Shown one piece after another: positions 1-5,687 of a stretch of DNA of 8,114 nucleotides (the stretch's first letter is position 1; each line of letters opens with the position of its first letter). Where the stretch lies: positions 1-8,114 of the forward strand of contig JAFDFT010000105.1 of NCBI GenBank assembly GCA_019309685.1. The letters run 5' to 3'. The translations under genes were made by a program, and so were the position numbers. The stretch is from Deltaproteobacteria bacterium (GTDB taxonomy: Bacteria; Desulfobacterota; Desulfobacteria; Desulfobacterales; JAABPS01). Under the pieces are notes generated by a model, which was given only the letters and a program-made list of their open reading frames with translations, did no database searches and had not been told where the DNA came from.

Positions 1-1
1 T

Positions 2-583
2 ATCGGTGACAAGGGGATCGACATTGCTCTGGATTGTATTGAAAAAGCTCAGAAGCTAAAACCGATGCCGGATATGAGACACAGGCTCGAGCACAACAGC
101 TGCAGCACACCAAAACAACTGGAAAGAATCAAGGCCTTGGGCGTAACCCCCTCCAGCAGCATTGGTTATATGTACGGTCTTGGAGATCAGTACATGGAGA
201 ATTTCGGTCCGGAACGCAGTCGATGGCTGCACCCGCACAAAACCATGAAAGAGATGGGTATCATCGCAGGAGGCAACAATGATTGCCCAATTACTTTTTA
301 TAGCCCTTTTGTGCAGATGTACGCGGCTGTCACTCGAAAGTCCAGTTCCGGGCAAGTGATCGGTCCTGAGGAAGCCATTAGTATAATGGATGCAATCAGG
401 ATTTACACATACAACGGTGCTTATTTGAGCAAAGACGAGGCCAAACTGGGGAGTATCGAACCCGGCAAATTGGCCGATCTCATTATTATTGATCGCGACA
501 TTGCCGCGCTACCACCGGAGGAATTGCTGGAAACACGTGTGCTGACCACCATTGTCGATGGTAAAACAGTTTATGAAGCTTGA
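2..583 (+). CDS. YtcJ-type amidohydrolase (amidohydrolase family 3), 5'-truncated C-terminal part
   Basis: The reading frame is open from the window edge, so the gene begins upstream; the ATG at 65 is internal. The visible 193 residues are the C-terminal part of a metal-dependent amidohydrolase of the YtcJ/family 3 type, cytoplasmic by appearance. They open with IGD, which in this family directly follows a metal-binding His-x that would lie just outside the window. HRLEHN (residues 27-32, H31 the expected ligand) and D94 in GGNNDCP, the expected catalytic aspartate, follow. The tail GSIEPGKLADLIIID (150-164) and VDGKTVYEA is the usual small beta-sandwich end of the family. It is clearly paralogous to the amidohydrolase at 3220-4818, sharing IGD, HRLEH and GPER, but differs around the active-site Asp (GGNND here, CSSD there). 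The substrate is unknown. The family hydrolyses amide or cyclic amide bonds, and the neighbouring permease and enolase-fold gene suggest a small imported compound. The family call is firm; the substrate is not. Confidence 0.88.
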   Translation: MGDKGIDIALDCIEKAQKLKPMPDMRHRLEHNSCSTPKQLERIKALGVTPSSSIGYMYGLGDQYMENFGPERSRWLHPHKTMKEMGIIAGGNNDCPITFYSPFVQMYAAVTRKSSSGQVIGPEEAISIMDAIRIYTYNGAYLSKDEAKLGSIEPGKLADLIIIDRDIAALPPEELLETRVLTTIVDGKTVYEA

Positions 584-636
584 CACTCAGGCGGGTTCAC
601 ACATGCGCAATAACACAAAAAAAATTCTACATAAAC

Positions 637-643
637 AGGGGAG
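637..643 (+). promoter_or_regulatory. Shine-Dalgarno site deciding the transporter start
   Basis: AGGGGAG lies 7 bases before the ATG at 651, an ideal spacing. It is only one base before the ATG at 645, so 651 is the better start. This start is not in the frame of the main transporter reading frame, which is how the frameshift was recognised. Confidence 0.6.
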
Positions 644-650
644 CATGACC

Positions 651-1812
651 ATGCAGACCAAAAAACAACGTACTTTTTTCGTTCGAAGCAGCGTCTATTG
701 TCACCGGGTTTGGCATCGGCGGGGGGATCATGGCAGTTCCATACCTTGCGTCACTTACAGGGGTTTTACCATTTCTAATTACTCTTATTATCAGCTTTTT
801 CTTTAGCGTGCTCATTCATTTAATGATAGCGGAAATGGCCATGCGTGATTCTTCTTCATCTCAACTTGTGGAATCGTTCGGTAAATTTCTTTTTCGCGGG
901 AGGGGCGCGATTTTTTTCACGTGGTTCTTTTTTGTGATGATAGTATTCGCGTTTCTGGCCAACCTTTCAGCGTATATCGCGGGAGGAGGAGAAATCCTTA
1001 GGGATCTAATTTCCGTGCCACTTTGGTCAGGTCATTTTTTAACATACATAATAGCCGCAGGAGTAGTATTTTTCGGGCTCAAAGCTATTGGGATCAGCGA
1101 GAAGTATTCTGTGATCGGGATTTTTATCCTTGTTGGAATTCTAGCTGCTGCTTCTTTAAAACTCCCTTTCAGCATTTCTCCTGCTGGCAGGGGAGGAACA
1201 AATGAAATCCTAGCCCTTTATGGAATGATCATGTTCAGCTTTGCCGCGTTTTTTTCAATTCCGCAGTTAGTAGAAGGACTTCACTGGAACAAACCGTTAG
1301 TTCCCAAAGCGATTATACTGGGAATATCAATGAACCTTGTTGTTGTTGTCATCGTTACTGTTTTTGCGGCAGGAATATCAAAAGAGGTCACACGGGTTGC
1401 AATCACAGGCTGGGGAAAGGCCCTTGGAGACTGGGCATTTATTTTTGGCAGCCTGTTTATTCTTCTTGCTATGCTGACTTCATACTGGTCTATTTCATTC
1501 GCCCTTGCCGTTATCCTTAAAGAAAGGATGAACTGGGGGGAAAAGCTTTCCTGGTTCGCGGCAACGTTACCTACATTACTAATAGTTATCACCGGGATAA
1601 GTGATTTCCTCGGGTTTATGCGCCTTGCTGGAGGCTCTATCGCCCTGCTGTTTGCTATTATGGTCGTCCCGGTTTTACGAGCGGCCAGGAAATACGGTGA
1701 TGTAAAGGATCCTGAATGGAAACTCGGAATTTTTGGTAACGGGTTTTTCCAGGTACTTGTTATCATCGCGTTTCTCATCATGGCCGTGGCATCAATGCTG
1801 AAAATAGATTGA
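651..1812 (+). CDS. Amino acid permease-like transporter (aromatic amino acid permease/APC superfamily), apparent N-terminal frameshift
   Basis: This is an inner-membrane secondary transporter, probably carrying an amino acid or related compound, most like the tryptophan/tyrosine permease (HAAAP) branch of the APC superfamily. The long frame ending at 1812 has its first ATG at 730, which would start inside the first membrane helix. Upstream of 730 the same frame still encodes FEAASIVTGFGIGGG, a typical first APC helix with its glycine-rich break, back to about 679. The only start with a ribosome site (ATG 651) is in another frame. Removing one base from either A6 (660-665) or T6 (674-679) joins them into a 386-residue protein of normal family length with about 11 hydrophobic helices. 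The gene is therefore either a recent pseudogene, a sequencing artefact, or made by slippage. The rest of the frame is undamaged. It lies 67 bases after the amidohydrolase and 12 bases before the enolase-fold gene, so it is probably in one operon with them. Substrate unknown. Confidence 0.8.
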
Positions 1813-1824
1813 CAGGGAAAACAA

Positions 1825-2988
1825 ATGGATAGGATTGTAAAAATCGAACTCACACCGGTATTTGTTCCTTTTCACGAGGATGTGTTAAAACTGATGCAAA
1901 ACAGCAAAGGGGGCCTTGGGATGGCTATTGCCGCTGAGGAGCCGTGGACAGGAGGTGATTTTGTCATTTGCAAATTGATAGACAATCATGGCAATACTGG
2001 TGTTGGAGAAATATTTTTATGGCTTCCTGAATCCGGAACCTCCCCGGACCAGGTCATTGATGTCATTCAAAACGGTCTGTGTAATTACGTTCTTGGTGAA
2101 AGCCCTTTTAACACGGAAAAAATCCGACGCCTCATGGAAAACAACGTGACCCGCAATGAAATGGCCAAAGGATTAATCGATATGGCCTGCTATGATCTAA
2201 TGGGAAAGATCACCGGAAGGTCTGCCCATGATTTCATGGGTGGACAGACTGTAGACGAAATCCCCCTGGCAGCCCTTATCCCTTTGATGGGAACAGATGC
2301 TATGATAGATCTGTGCCTGATGCTTTTTGATGGAGGCATGAGAACATTTCGTGTCAAACTCGGGCAAAGCATTGAACATGATGTTGAAGTGATCTCCGGG
2401 ATCCGAGAAAAACTTGGAAACAATATCAGGCTGAGGGTTGACTACAACCAGGCCTATTCCCCGCCCGAAGCCGTACGTGCTATAAGAGCAATTGAGCCGT
2501 ATCACATCGATTTCGCGGAACAGCCGGTTGCTGCTGACAATTACCCGGGAATGGCATATGTGCAAAAAAGCGTGGACACACCCATCATGTCTCATGAAGG
2601 CTGTTTTTCCCTGCAGGATATTACCACGCTGGTAAATTTAGGCGGTATCGGCATAATAGGTTTAAACTCTGAACGCCCCGGCGGAGTTACCGGCATGCTG
2701 CGGGCCATATCCTACGCGGAAACGCAGGGCATGGGAGCAGTATTGCACAACCAGCCTCTTGGCATAGCCTCGGCCATGCATATCCATGTGGCTGCTGCCA
2801 GGCATTATTCCCTGGGCCATGCCACAGAACTTTTCGGCCAGGTAATGATGGAGGACGATCTCATAGTAAAACCGATCAATTATGATAACGGTACAGCAAA
2901 AGTGCCGGAAGGACCGGGATGGGGCGTTGATCTGGATGAAGGAGCATTGAATAAATACGCGGTTTCATCTGCCGTAATTATTAACTAG
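1825..2988 (+). CDS. Mandelate racemase/muconate lactonizing enzyme-family protein (enolase superfamily)
   Basis: A complete 387-residue protein with an N-terminal capping domain (about 1-130) and a TIM-barrel domain. Enzymes of this superfamily abstract a proton alpha to a carboxylate with Mg2+ help, giving racemisation, cycloisomerisation or dehydration. Visible landmarks are R176-V-K178 (the usual KxK), D206 in RVDYNQ and E232 in FAEQP (metal ligands), S256-H-E-G on strand 5, N281-SERPGG on strand 6 and H308 in LHNQPLG on strand 7. By my alignment the usual third acidic ligand position is H257 and the usual strand-6 Lys or Asp is N281, so this is an unusual subfamily. The N-terminal segment with GGLGMA and EEPWTGGDF (29-46) may be a subfamily mark. 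AGGGA (1814-1818) lies 6 bases before the ATG, and the gene follows the transporter by 12 bases. Its function beside two amidohydrolases is not known; acting on an amino acid or acyl-amino acid is a guess. Confidence 0.85.
   Translation: MDRIVKIELTPVFVPFHEDVLKLMQNSKGGLGMAIAAEEPWTGGDFVICKLIDNHGNTGVGEIFLWLPESGTSPDQVIDVIQNGLCNYVLGESPFNTEKIRRLMENNVTRNEMAKGLIDMACYDLMGKITGRSAHDFMGGQTVDEIPLAALIPLMGTDAMIDLCLMLFDGGMRTFRVKLGQSIEHDVEVISGIREKLGNNIRLRVDYNQAYSPPEAVRAIRAIEPYHIDFAEQPVAADNYPGMAYVQKSVDTPIMSHEGCFSLQDITTLVNLGGIGIIGLNSERPGGVTGMLRAISYAETQGMGAVLHNQPLGIASAMHIHVAAARHYSLGHATELFGQVMMEDDLIVKPINYDNGTAKVPEGPGWGVDLDEGALNKYAVSSAVIIN
2982..2987 (+). repeat. Left direct repeat TAACTA flanking the MITE
   Basis: This hexamer is identical to 3151-3156 on the other side of the element and is the candidate target-site duplication. 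It overlaps the last sense codon and the stop codon of the enolase-family gene. Confidence 0.55.
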
Positions 2989-3150
2989 TGCCCACCAATA
3001 AATTGCTATTTTGCCCGATTTCTGCGTCAGGTGGAACATCCGCCTTTGGCGGGCTCAAATTTTAATCCTCGAAATACTCAATGTATTCTTTCGGTTAAAG
3101 TTTTCGCCTTCCTTGAACTCGAACAAAATATCTAATTTCTGGACGGACAC
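2988..3150 (+). mobile_element. Miniature inverted-repeat transposable element (MITE-like), 163 bp, non-coding
   Basis: The arms 2988-3017 and 3120-3150 are imperfect inverted repeats, matching at about two thirds of some 30 positions with the shared blocks GTG, CC, AAATT and TATTTTG. TAACTA occurs immediately on both sides (2982-2987 and 3151-3156), as a target-site duplication would. If the duplicated target is only TA, as in Tc1/IS630-type elements, the element reads TAGTGCCC...GGACACTA. Inside are a perfect hairpin CCGCC-TTT-GGCGG (3040-3052) and a second, imperfect palindrome (about 3056-3105). There is no reading frame, so movement would need a transposase from elsewhere. The element starts at the last base of the enolase-family stop codon, but removing it under either target model still leaves a stop at the same place, so the protein end is not altered. 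The internal sequence resembles repeats I remember from Desulfobacterota genomes; that is recall only. Confidence 0.7.
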
Positions 3151-3156
3151 TAACTA
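3151..3156 (+). repeat. Right direct repeat TAACTA flanking the MITE
   Basis: Second copy of the hexamer at 2982-2987. The following G also matches, so the exact element boundary is uncertain by one base, or by more if the true duplication is only TA. Confidence 0.55.
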
Positions 3157-3207
3157 GTTTCCATCCATAAATGTCCGGCAAATACTTTCACAATACAAAC
3201 CTTAAAA

Positions 3208-3213
3208 TGAGGA
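3208..3213 (+). promoter_or_regulatory. Shine-Dalgarno site for the GTG-started amidohydrolase
   Basis: TGAGGA lies 6 bases before the GTG at 3220 and supports this non-ATG start. The nearby ATGs at 3207 and 3230 are both in other frames. Confidence 0.6.
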
Positions 3214-3219
3214 CCTACA

Positions 3220-4818
3220 GTGGCATCAAATGAACAGCTTTATTTCGGCGGTGATATTTATACTATAGATGACGCGAATCCATCGGCTGAAGCGATTGCG
3301 GTTAAAAACGGCAGAATTGCCGCTGCAGGGGATAAGGCTTACTGCCTGTCCAGACTGGGAAAAAGCCCGGAGTTAATTGACCTAAAGGGTTCGGCCTTAC
3401 TCCCCGGATTCATAGACGCTCACACCCACCCGACCCTGATGATCTTTTACAACATGAATACAGATTTGGGGGGTGTTACCTCTATTAAAGATCTTCAAGA
3501 CAGGCTAAAGCAGGCATCAGAAAAAGAGACATCATCAAACTGGATTTTAGGTCTTCAGTTTGATGAACAGTCCATGGACAAACCCGTGCTGCCTGATCGA
3601 CATGATCTTGATACAGCCTGCCCGGACCGCCCGGCTATTATTGTAAAGCGTGACGGACATATGGTTATTGCCAACACCAGGGCGATAGAGGAAGCTGGAG
3701 GCTCCGATAAAACCGGTGACCCCAAAGGCGGAAAAATCGACAGGGAACCGGACGGGTTCCCCATGGGCCGCTTCCGCGAATCTGCCATGAAAATTATTCT
3801 TAAAGCCATGCCCCTTCCTGAACTCGACACTATTACTGAATCCGCGGCTGAAGTATTTAAAAAAATAGCTTCATTTGGTATCACTTCCATTGGCATGGTC
3901 ATTCAGTCAGATGAAGAAGGTGTGGCTGGTTCACAGGGAGCATTTGATGTCCCTATGATGGAACTGGTTTTAGACTCGATCCCGGTCAGCCTGTACGGCA
4001 TATTGGCGGCCAAAGACATCTCCCCTTTTGATACCATTCGAAAATCAAACCTTCACCATGAAGAAATAGGCAAAGGTCACAGAATAGGCGCGTTTAAAAT
4101 ATGGGGTGACGGCACCTTCGGTTCACGAACTTCCTTTTTATCACGGCCATTTACGGACCAGCCGGACAAAAGCGGTTTCATGGTGCTGCCAGAAGACGAG
4201 ATATATCGCAGGATGGAAATCGCCCATAAGGCAGGCCTGCAGATCGCTATTCATACCATTGGCGACGCTTCAACAAGGATATGCCTCGATCTTTTTGACC
4301 GATTACTCGCGAAATTTCCCAATCCGGACCATCGTCACAGGCTGGAGCATGCTTCGCTTTTAACACCTGACCTGATAAACGATATCGCACGCCTTAACCT
4401 GGTTGTTTCCACTCAACCCATGTTCATCCATTCGGAAAAAGATTGGCTTGTGGATATACTGGGACCGGAGCGGCTTAAGTGGGCATACCCGTTAAAATCT
4501 CTTGTTGACGCCGGTGTAAAAGTTGCCTGCTCTTCAGACGCGCCCATTGAATCAATGGACATCCTTCATGCTATCCAGTGCTGCGTGACCAGGGAAGGCT
4601 TTGAACCCCAGGAATCTGTTACACCCGAAAAAGCCGTTCGGATGTTCACAATAGATGCAGCCTATTCCCAGTTCGAAGAATCTGTTAAAGGAAGCCTCAC
4701 ACCGGGCAAGCGCGCAGACATGGTTATTCTAAGCCGTAATCCCGTGTCAGTGCCTGTAAATGAAATAAAAAATATCAGTGTAGAAAGCACTATATGCGGG
4801 GGGAAAATAATTGCCTGA
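3220..4818 (+). CDS. YtcJ-type amidohydrolase (amidohydrolase family 3), complete
   Basis: A complete 532-residue protein of usual family length, starting at GTG. It is a cytoplasmic-looking metal-dependent hydrolase; no signal peptide is seen. An N-terminal beta-sandwich segment (1-60, with VKNGRIAAAGD) leads into the barrel. Visible active-site landmarks are H68-T-H70 in GFIDAHTHP, K293 in FKIWGDGTFGSRTS, H345 in IAIHTIGD, H377 in HRLEH and D440 in CSSDAP. The C-terminal GSLTPGKRADMVIL (491-504) closes the sandwich. Family members cleave amide, cyclic amide or similar C-N bonds, but many are uncharacterised and no substrate can be read from the sequence. It is a paralogue of the truncated amidohydrolase at the left edge; the two look like an old duplication rather than a recent one, because similarity is limited to motifs. 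It is separated from the enolase-fold gene by the MITE and may still be co-transcribed with it. No clear terminator follows directly. Confidence 0.9.
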   Translation: MASNEQLYFGGDIYTIDDANPSAEAIAVKNGRIAAAGDKAYCLSRLGKSPELIDLKGSALLPGFIDAHTHPTLMIFYNMNTDLGGVTSIKDLQDRLKQASEKETSSNWILGLQFDEQSMDKPVLPDRHDLDTACPDRPAIIVKRDGHMVIANTRAIEEAGGSDKTGDPKGGKIDREPDGFPMGRFRESAMKIILKAMPLPELDTITESAAEVFKKIASFGITSIGMVIQSDEEGVAGSQGAFDVPMMELVLDSIPVSLYGILAAKDISPFDTIRKSNLHHEEIGKGHRIGAFKIWGDGTFGSRTSFLSRPFTDQPDKSGFMVLPEDEIYRRMEIAHKAGLQIAIHTIGDASTRICLDLFDRLLAKFPNPDHRHRLEHASLLTPDLINDIARLNLVVSTQPMFIHSEKDWLVDILGPERLKWAYPLKSLVDAGVKVACSSDAPIESMDILHAIQCCVTREGFEPQESVTPEKAVRMFTIDAAYSQFEESVKGSLTPGKRADMVILSRNPVSVPVNEIKNISVESTICGGKIIA

Positions 4819-4856
4819 GCGAATCCTCTTCGTCGAATAATTCAATCGCAAAAATG

Positions 4857-4981
4857 TTTAACCGGGCGGTTTTTACTTAAAAGCCACTCGATTAAGATTT
4901 ACCCTGTTAAATGATGCATCGCAACTTCCTTTGGAAATTTAACTGGGTGACCACGATTAAACAATGAAAGTTTAACTCGGG
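4857..4981. repeat. Four TTTAAC-N-GGG-like motifs in both orientations
   Basis: Copies are TTTAACCGGG (4857-4866, +), CCCTGTTAAA (4902-4911, which reads TTTAACAGGG on the - strand), TTTAACTGGG (4938-4947, +) and the variant TTTAACTCGGG (4971-4981, +). The second and third copies extend to a 12-base inverted match with one mismatch (ACCC-N-GTTAAAT) around a 26-base spacer. They could be binding sites of a regulator or remains of an eroded palindromic element. Confidence 0.45.
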
Positions 4982-4995
4982 CCTAAAATAGGCCC
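4979..4995. other. Perfect 7-bp GC-rich hairpin
   Basis: GGGCCTA-AAA-TAGGCCC is a perfect stem with a three-base loop. A T5 run follows only about 10 bases later (5006-5010), so it is a weak candidate for a terminator of the upstream module and does not meet the usual stem-plus-U-run form. It overlaps the fourth TTTAAC-like motif. Confidence 0.4.
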
Positions 4996-5002
4996 ATTAT
5001 TC

Positions 5003-5030
5003 AGCTTTTTAACTAAGATATTAAAAAGTT
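5003..5030. other. AT-rich hairpin
   Basis: CTTTTTAA (5005-5012) and TTAAAAAG (5021-5028) are exact inverse complements around an 8-base loop, extendable by a G-T and an A-T pair. It lies just after the GC-rich hairpin and may form a composite structure with it. The stem is weak and may be chance in AT-rich DNA. Confidence 0.3.
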
Positions 5031-5186
5031 ACTGTGGCTCGACCCTCGATCATGAGGTCCACTTTATAGGATTTCTGAATTAGCCTACCCGATTTCTACA
5101 AAACTTTGATATACAGTTGACAACATGCTCGGCAACCGATACTTGAACTTGATTATTCCCTGTAGCTTGCTGCTGGGAGATTCATT

Positions 5187-5231
5187 ATGGCAGTTTCCTG
5201 GTCATGTCGGAAGATGCGGAATATCGAGTAG
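5187..5231 (+). other. Possible 14-codon leader ORF overlapping the biotin-carrier start
   Basis: ATG at 5187 has GGGAGA (5175-5180) 6 bases upstream, the best ribosome site here, and reads MAVSWSCRKMRNIE before a TAG at 5229-5231. The carrier gene starts at 5204 in another frame with no good ribosome site of its own. This may be translational coupling from a small leader, or the trace of a frameshift near the true N-terminus of the carrier protein. Neither can be settled from the sequence alone. Confidence 0.3.
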
Positions 5232-5623
5232 TTGTTCACTCTCGAGAAGAACGTCTGATTTCACTACAAATCGATAACAGCCGTCTGTCTTTTACCGTAA
5301 CACTCCGAGGGGACAAATGGCTCATTCATGGTCCGGGAGGCCAGATCGAGTTGATTGAACTGCCCCGATTCCCGGAGCGGGACCCGGGCGGCGTCTCCGG
5401 TGGTCTTACAGCGCCTATGCCGGGCAAAGTGATCGCCACTTGTGTTTCTGTTGGTGATCAAATCGAAGCCGGGAAACTGCTGCTCATCCTGGAAGCGATG
5501 AAAATGGAACACCGAATTACGGCACCGGCCGATGGTGTGGTCAGTGAACTAAGGGTCCAGGAGGGCGACCAGGTGGCCAACGGTGAACTGCTTATTGTTC
5601 TATCTGAAACTGAAGAAAGCTAA
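5204..5623 (+). CDS. Biotin carboxyl carrier protein-like subunit of an acyl-CoA carboxylase (biotinyl domain)
   Basis: A 139-residue protein whose C-terminal half (about 68-135) is a biotinyl/lipoyl domain: APMPGKV (70-76), the biotinylation motif EAMKM with K100 as biotin acceptor, then the mirrored APADGVV and GDQVANGELL half. Residues 1-60 resemble the segment that precedes the biotinyl domain in alpha subunits of 3-methylcrotonyl- or propionyl-CoA carboxylases. The protein thus looks like the detached C-terminal end of such an alpha subunit without its biotin carboxylase part. It would carry carboxybiotin between biotin carboxylase and carboxyltransferase subunits, neither of which is in view. 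ATG 5204 is the first ATG after in-frame stops at 5144 and 5150, but its ribosome site is poor (see the leader ORF at 5187). It is followed after 64 bases by the AtuA-family gene. The biotinyl domain is certain; the partner enzyme is inferred. Confidence 0.85.
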   Translation: MSEDAEYRVVVHSREERLISLQIDNSRLSFTVTLRGDKWLIHGPGGQIELIELPRFPERDPGGVSGGLTAPMPGKVIATCVSVGDQIEAGKLLLILEAMKMEHRITAPADGVVSELRVQEGDQVANGELLIVLSETEES

Positions 5624-5670
5624 ACGAATTTTGACATTATCCCCGAAAGAGGTAAAAGACAGGGGGGCGA

Positions 5671-5680
5671 AAAGGAGAAA
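5671..5680 (+). promoter_or_regulatory. Shine-Dalgarno site of the AtuA-family gene
   Basis: AAAGGAGAAA, with its core 10 bases before the ATG at 5688. The same ten bases precede the SDR gene at 7511-7520. Confidence 0.6.
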
Positions 5681-5687
5681 CTGATAC

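Larger units (their letters stand above)
4819..5203. other. 385-bp intergenic region between the two gene modules
   Basis: No convincing coding sequence was found on either strand. The left two thirds hold repeated TTTAAC-N-GGG-like motifs and two hairpins, listed separately. The right third should carry the promoter and leader of the biotin-carrier operon. A TTGACA at 5117-5122 is present, but no good -10 box stands at the usual distance. No tRNA or other RNA gene was recognised. Confidence 0.6.

Noticed and set aside
65..67. ATG at 65 as the start of the first amidohydrolase
   Set aside because: The frame continues open to the window edge with family motif IGD upstream of it, so the ATG is internal to a truncated gene.
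552..806. Plus-strand 84-codon frame across the transporter start
   Set aside because: Only its portion from about 651 to 680 is likely real, as the first codons of the frameshifted transporter. Beyond that it is an out-of-frame reading of the first membrane helix.
1281..1853. 190-codon minus-strand frame opposite the transporter
   Set aside because: It is antisense to conserved membrane helices, with no ribosome site or recognisable domain noted.
2988..3150. MITE insertion truncating the enolase-family protein
   Set aside because: Removing the element under either duplication model still leaves a stop codon directly after the same Asn codon, so the C-terminus appears native.
5088..5097. 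CCCGATTTCT shared with the MITE (3014-3023), suggesting a second degraded copy
   Set aside because: Ten bases are shared, but I could not align the flanks to the element, and no matching terminal repeat is present.
5117..5143. Sigma-70 type promoter with TTGACA (5117-5122)
   Set aside because: The -35 is perfect, but the best -10 (GATACT, 5138-5143) is only a four-of-six match at a short 15-base spacing, so it is not called.
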